DNA from: Anaerolineaceae bacterium
GTDB lineage: Bacteria; Chloroflexota; Anaerolineae; Aggregatilineales; Phototrophicaceae
Direction: 5' to 3'
Length of the DNA stretch: 9,024 nt
Assembly: GCA_020634135.1 (NCBI GenBank)
Contig: JACKCG010000018.1
Span: 1-9,024 of the forward strand
A program made the translations under genes and the position numbers. Below are positions 6,376 through 9,024 of the stretch, one piece after another. The first letter of the stretch is position 1; every line of letters starts with the position of its first letter. Under the pieces are notes generated by a model, which saw only the letters and a list, made by a program, of their open reading frames with translations, had not been told where the DNA came from and searched no databases.

Positions 6376-7068
6376 ATGAGCAAGAAAATTCTGATTGCCG
6401 ACGATGAACAGCACATCCTGGATACCCTGAGCGCCTACCTGAAGGCGGAAGGCTACGACATTCTGACCGTGCATAACGGGCGGGACGCGGTGTTTACCTG
6501 CCGCCACGAGAATCCCGACATCGTGATTCTGGACGTGATGATGCCGGAAATGAACGGGTGGGAGGCCGCCCGCATGATCCGGCGGGAGAGCAGTGTCCCC
6601 CTGCTGTTCCTCACCGCCCGCGTGGACGACATTGACCAGATCACCGGGTTGGAAATCGGCGCGGACGACTATATCACCAAGCCGTTCAGTCCGCGGGTGG
6701 TGGTGGCGCGGGTACGGGCGCTGTTACGGCGTTCGGATTCCTCGCTTTCGCCGGAAACCCAGGTGTGGCGGGTGGGTGAACTGGAAGTCAACGCCCCCAT
6801 GCGAACCGTCACTGTCGACGGAAAACGTATTGACCTGACGCCGAGCGAGTTCAGCCTGCTCCAAACCCTGATCGCGCGTCCGGGACGGGTGTTTACCCGG
6901 ATGGAACTGCTGGACTACGTGCAGGGCGAGGCTTACGCCGCCTATGAACGCACGATTGATGTGCATGTCAAGAATCTGCGGATCAAGATTGAGGTTGACC
7001 CCAAAACGCCGGAATACATCGAAACTGTGTACGGAGTCGGGTATCGGATGAGGCCTGAGAATGAATAG
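6376..7068 (+). CDS. OmpR/PhoB-family response regulator
   Basis: 230 residues. The receiver domain (about 3-117) has the acidic pair D9-D10, phosphoacceptor D53 (ILDVMMPEMNGW), T80 (FLTAR) and K102 (TKPFSP), so it should be a working receiver. A C-terminal winged helix DNA-binding domain (about 131-227) carries LTPSEFSLL, the RTIDVHVKNLRIKIE recognition region and the closing VYGVGYRM. Length and layout are standard. It lies 51 bases beyond the bc operon terminator; TAGAAT at 6333-6338 could be a -10 element, but there is no matching -35. The ribosome binding site is weak (GAG at 6366-6368). It overlaps the next gene by eight bases and is its evident partner. Targets cannot be read from this window; the bc operon upstream is a candidate only by neighbourhood. 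Confidence 0.96.
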   Translation: MSKKILIADDEQHILDTLSAYLKAEGYDILTVHNGRDAVFTCRHENPDIVILDVMMPEMNGWEAARMIRRESSVPLLFLTARVDDIDQITGLEIGADDYITKPFSPRVVVARVRALLRRSDSSLSPETQVWRVGELEVNAPMRTVTVDGKRIDLTPSEFSLLQTLIARPGRVFTRMELLDYVQGEAYAAYERTIDVHVKNLRIKIEVDPKTPEYIETVYGVGYRMRPENE

Positions 7069-8428
7069 ACTGTGGCTGCGGCTGGCGCTGAGTTTCCTGA
7101 TCGTCACCTGGCTGGTGGTGGGCGTAGTGGCGCTGCTCATCAGCGCGTCGGTGCAGTCGAATTTCCGGGATTACGTCACCAAGACCAATATCGCCCGTTT
7201 CGGCCAGGATTTAGTCACCCAGTTGGAAGCCTACTACGCGGTGAACAACACCTGGGACGGGGTGGGCGACCTGCTGCCGGAACGCGGGGGTGGGAGCGGT
7301 GCTGGAAGTGGGAACGAAGGGCGTGGCGCCCAGCTTTTTATCGCTGACGCCAATGGAATCGTGGTCGCGGCTACGCAGTCGGATTGGGTCGGGCAACCGG
7401 TAGCGGCGCTGGGTACGACGCGCACGATTGATTTACATGACTCGAACGAGCAGCGGGTGGGCATCCTGGGGGAACAGACACCGGGTTCGCTGGCGATTAA
7501 CGAGGCGGAACAGCAGTTTTCCCAGGAAACCAGCAGCGGCCTGTTGTTGACAGCCCTGTTAGGCGGGGTGGCGGCGTTCCTGTTGGGCATCCTGGTTTCC
7601 TACAACCTGACACGCCCTCTGCAACGGCTCACCGACGCGGTGAGCGCCTGGACGGTGCATGATCTGGGGCAGCAGGTGAGTGTTTCCGGTACGGATGAGA
7701 TGCGCCAGATGGCGAAGGCATTTAACACGCTTTCCGGGCGGCTGGGGGAAGGCGAAACGGCACGACGACAGATGGCGGCGGACATCGCCCACGAACTGCG
7801 GACGCCGGTGACGGTGATGCGCGGCCACCTGGAGGCAATGATGGATGGGATTTACCCGCTGGATACGGCGCACCTGGGAGTCGCGTATGACCAGGTACTA
7901 CACCTGAACCGGCTGGTGGAGGATTTGCGCCTGTTGACGCTGGCCGAGGCCGGGCATTTACCCCTGAACCAGGCTCGTCTGAAACCGGAAACGCTGATTC
8001 AACAGGCGGCGGAACGGTTTGAGCCGCTGGCCCAGGACGCGGCTATTACGCTGACGATAGAGACTCCCGGCACACTGCCGGAAATTCACGCCGATGCCCA
8101 CCGGCTGCTCCAGGTGTTCGATAACCTGCTGACGAACGCCCTGCGCCATACGCCGGAACACGGGCGAATCGCGATTCGGGCGACGCAGACGGCGGAGACG
8201 GTCAAGATCAGTGTGTTTAACAGCGGCCAGCCGATTCCCCCGGAGCAGGCGGCGCGGCTGTTTGACCAGTTCTGGCGGGCGGACGAAGCCCGGAAACGGG
8301 ATGCCGGGGGCAGCGGCCTGGGGCTGGCGATCAGCCGCCAGTTGGTGCGGTTACATGGCGGTGAGATGGTGTGTGAGCCAGTGCCGGATGGGGCGTGTTT
8401 CACGTTCACGCTGCCGGTGGGGAAGTAG
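7061..8428 (+). CDS. Membrane sensor histidine kinase, partner of the upstream response regulator
   Basis: 455 residues. Helix 1 (about 7-30) and helix 2 (about 161-182) flank an extracytoplasmic sensor of about 130 residues that includes QLFIADANGIVVAATQSDWV, like the beta-rich core of PAS/Cache-type sensors, and a Gly/Ser-rich stretch (76-90). A HAMP domain follows (about 182-235). The dimerisation/phosphotransfer domain has DIAHELRTPV with H244 as phosphoacceptor. The ATPase domain has the N box (FDNLLTNALRHT, N355 and N359), a G1 box reading FNSGQPIPPE (N387 in place of the usual Asp), the F box FDQFWRAD and the G2 box GGSGLGLAI (416-424). The Asn variant of G1 occurs in other active kinases, so activity is still expected. 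Its ATG overlaps the regulator stop by eight bases, so co-translation is likely. The stop codon is joined to a heptamer repeat. No terminator hairpin is clear after it. Confidence 0.95.
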   Translation: MNRLWLRLALSFLIVTWLVVGVVALLISASVQSNFRDYVTKTNIARFGQDLVTQLEAYYAVNNTWDGVGDLLPERGGGSGAGSGNEGRGAQLFIADANGIVVAATQSDWVGQPVAALGTTRTIDLHDSNEQRVGILGEQTPGSLAINEAEQQFSQETSSGLLLTALLGGVAAFLLGILVSYNLTRPLQRLTDAVSAWTVHDLGQQVSVSGTDEMRQMAKAFNTLSGRLGEGETARRQMAADIAHELRTPVTVMRGHLEAMMDGIYPLDTAHLGVAYDQVLHLNRLVEDLRLLTLAEAGHLPLNQARLKPETLIQQAAERFEPLAQDAAITLTIETPGTLPEIHADAHRLLQVFDNLLTNALRHTPEHGRIAIRATQTAETVKISVFNSGQPIPPEQAARLFDQFWRADEARKRDAGGSGLGLAISRQLVRLHGGEMVCEPVPDGACFTFTLPVGK

Positions 8429-8454
8429 TTTTCAGTTTTCAGTGGTCAGTTTTT
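8427..8454 (+). repeat. Heptamer tandem array 1, starting inside the kinase stop codon
   Basis: Four seven-base units in a row: AGTTTTC, AGTTTTC, AGTGGTC, AGTTTTT. The first unit uses the last two bases of the kinase TAG (8426-8428). The units match those of array 2 at 8622-8698 in phase and consensus (AGTNNTC). It resembles the short heptanucleotide repeats described from cyanobacteria and seen in other bacteria. Confidence 0.8.
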
Positions 8455-8569
8455 TTGCCTGTGCCTGTGTTTGGCTGCATGGGGAAGTGTTATTGCCGCA
8501 AATTGCCTCATGAAATGGTGTTCTGGTCGAGTCAACAAGGGAAAAAAGCGGGACATTTTTGCCGCGATG

Positions 8570-8607
8570 CGGATTTTCGCGGCGATTGCAGCGATTGCCG
8601 CAATCCG
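8570..8607 (+). repeat. Ninefold tandem units within a hairpin
   Basis: Three nine-base units, GCGGCGATT (8579-8587), GCAGCGATT (8588-8596) and GCCGCAATC (8597-8605), lie inside a hairpin. CGGATT (8570-8575) pairs with AATCCG (8602-8607) and GCGGC (8579-8583) with GCCGC (8597-8601), with TTC bulged and a 13-base loop. No T-run follows, so it is at most a factor-dependent or transcript-end structure for the kinase mRNA. Confidence 0.6.
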
Positions 8608-8621
8608 GGTTGTCAGCCGCC

Positions 8622-8698
8622 AGTTTAGAGTGGTCAGTTGTCGGTTATCAGTTTTCAGTAGTCGGTTGTGAGTCATCAGTTTTCAGTTATTGGTAGTC
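8622..8698 (+). repeat. Heptamer tandem array 2
   Basis: Eleven seven-base units in register, consensus R-G-T-N-N-T-C, including AGTGGTC, AGTTGTC, GGTTATC, AGTTTTC (twice), AGTAGTC and AGTCATC. The first unit (AGTTTAG) and some others are degenerate. The variation sits mainly at positions 4 and 5 of the unit. It is the same repeat family as array 1, about 170 bases upstream. Confidence 0.8.
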
Positions 8699-8753
8699 AG
8701 CGGGCGGGATGGTGTGCCAGTTCCACGATAGCACGGAACGGGTGGCAAGTGGG

Positions 8754-8789
8754 GAAGATTTGCGCGAACATTTGTTCAAACATTTGTTC
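8754..8789 (+). repeat. 12-base tandem repeat with inverted-repeat units
   Basis: Three adjacent 12-base units: GAAGATTTGCGC (8754-8765), GAACATTTGTTC (8766-8777) and AAACATTTGTTC (8778-8789). The middle unit is an imperfect palindrome (GAAC, four bases, GTTC) and, with the C before it, resembles a Gram-positive LexA site (CGAAC-N4-GTTC). No gene starts beside it, so slippage is the simpler origin. Confidence 0.7.
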
Positions 8790-8868
8790 CGGTTGGCGGC
8801 TGGCTGTTAGCCGCTGGGGTGTGAGAAATTGGCAGAGCCTGGGCTGCGCGAAGGCGTGAGCGATATTC

Positions 8869-9024
8869 CTATTCCCAATCGCCACATCCAAGATCAAGCC
8901 AGTTAGTTTGATTCACATCGTCATAAGGAACCAAAATCCACAATTTGCCTTCTTTTATCATACTAAAATGACTGATTTCCTGAGTCTTTCCAGAAGCAAT
9001 ATTAGCATTTCGTACTCCTGGCTT
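8869..9024 (-). CDS. Unrecognised protein, C-terminal 51 residues only
   Basis: On the minus strand a frame enters at base 9024 and stays open for 51 codons to a TAG at 8871-8869. The peptide has a normal protein composition, with GKTQEISHFSMIKEGKLW and ILVPYDDVNQTNWLDLGCGD, and ends in DWE. I do not recognise a family. The alternating hydrophobic strand KLWILVPYDD suggests a mixed alpha/beta fold. The stretch is clearly richer in A+T than the rest of the window and uses many codons ending in A or T, which suggests an origin by transfer. It converges on the histidine kinase gene across the repeat region. The start and function lie outside the window. A chance open frame of this length cannot be excluded, but the composition argues for a real gene. 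Confidence 0.6.
   Translation of the reverse strand, partial: KPGVRNANIASGKTQEISHFSMIKEGKLWILVPYDDVNQTNWLDLGCGDWE

Larger units (their letters stand above)
8429..8868. other. Gene-free repeat-rich region between convergent genes
   Basis: No frame here looks coding; the short open frames are low-complexity products of the repeats. The stretch holds two heptamer arrays (8427-8454, 8622-8698), a 9-base repeat within a hairpin (8570-8607), a 12-base tandem repeat (8754-8789) and two further hairpins: TGCCA-GTTCC (8715-8724) with GGAAC (8735-8739) and TGGCA (8743-8747), and GCGGCT (8796-8801) with AGCCGC (8809-8814). The flanking genes converge on it, so it carries 3' ends and not promoters of either. 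Replication slippage and insertion have evidently been tolerated here. Confidence 0.7.

Noticed and set aside
8444..8456. T-rich run after the kinase gene as an intrinsic terminator
   Set aside because: No stable stem precedes the T-run; the upstream bases are the heptamer units, which do not pair with each other.
8446..8676. Frames in both directions in the repeat region giving Ile-Ala-Ala runs
   Set aside because: The peptide pattern comes directly from the nine-base repeat, and no start site or family resemblance supports a protein.
8622..8698. CRISPR-like regular spacing of repeats
   Set aside because: The units are seven bases and contiguous with no spacers, so this is a tandem array and not CRISPR.

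Overview
The window looks like a chromosomal piece of a GC-rich, Gram-negative-type or monoderm respiring bacterium, most likely a member of the Chloroflexota. This is inferred from a multi-GAF two-helix sensor, a b6-like but fused cytochrome b, and heptamer repeats; no taxonomic marker other than the RNase P RNA is present, and I could not search it. Most of the window is ordinary, well-preserved core DNA. The right-hand 600 bases change character: repeats and an AT-rich partial gene.

Layout, left to right. (1) 1-1398, minus strand: the N-terminal 466 residues of a membrane-anchored multi-GAF sensor that runs off the left edge; it has no start-to-stop ORF inside the window. (2) 1399-1592: divergent promoter region. 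(3) 1593-1960, plus: type A RNase P RNA (rnpB), complete. (4) 1961-2320: non-coding, with a cluster of perfect, interlocking hairpins. (5) 2321-6282, plus: a four-gene respiratory operon made of a membrane-anchored protein with a duplicated beta-rich domain, cytochrome b, Rieske iron-sulfur protein and a triheme cytochrome c, closed by a clear intrinsic terminator. (6) 6376-8428, plus: an OmpR-type response regulator and its histidine kinase, overlapping by 8 bases. (7) 8429-8868: no gene; two heptamer arrays, a 9-base repeat forming a hairpin, a 12-base tandem repeat and smaller hairpins. (8) 8869-9024, minus: the last 51 codons of an unrecognised AT-rich gene entering from the right.

The respiratory operon encodes the core of a quinol:cytochrome c oxidoreductase (complex III). 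Cytochrome b oxidises quinol, the Rieske protein takes the first electron, and the triheme c, in place of cytochrome c1 or f, passes electrons on outside the membrane. The order b-Rieske-c, the loss of the PEWY glutamate, the apparent ninth helix of cytochrome b and the additional first gene make it a noteworthy variant. I see no defence system, CRISPR array, transposase or biosynthetic cluster. The most original material is the composition of the bc-type complex and the uncharacterised first protein of its operon.
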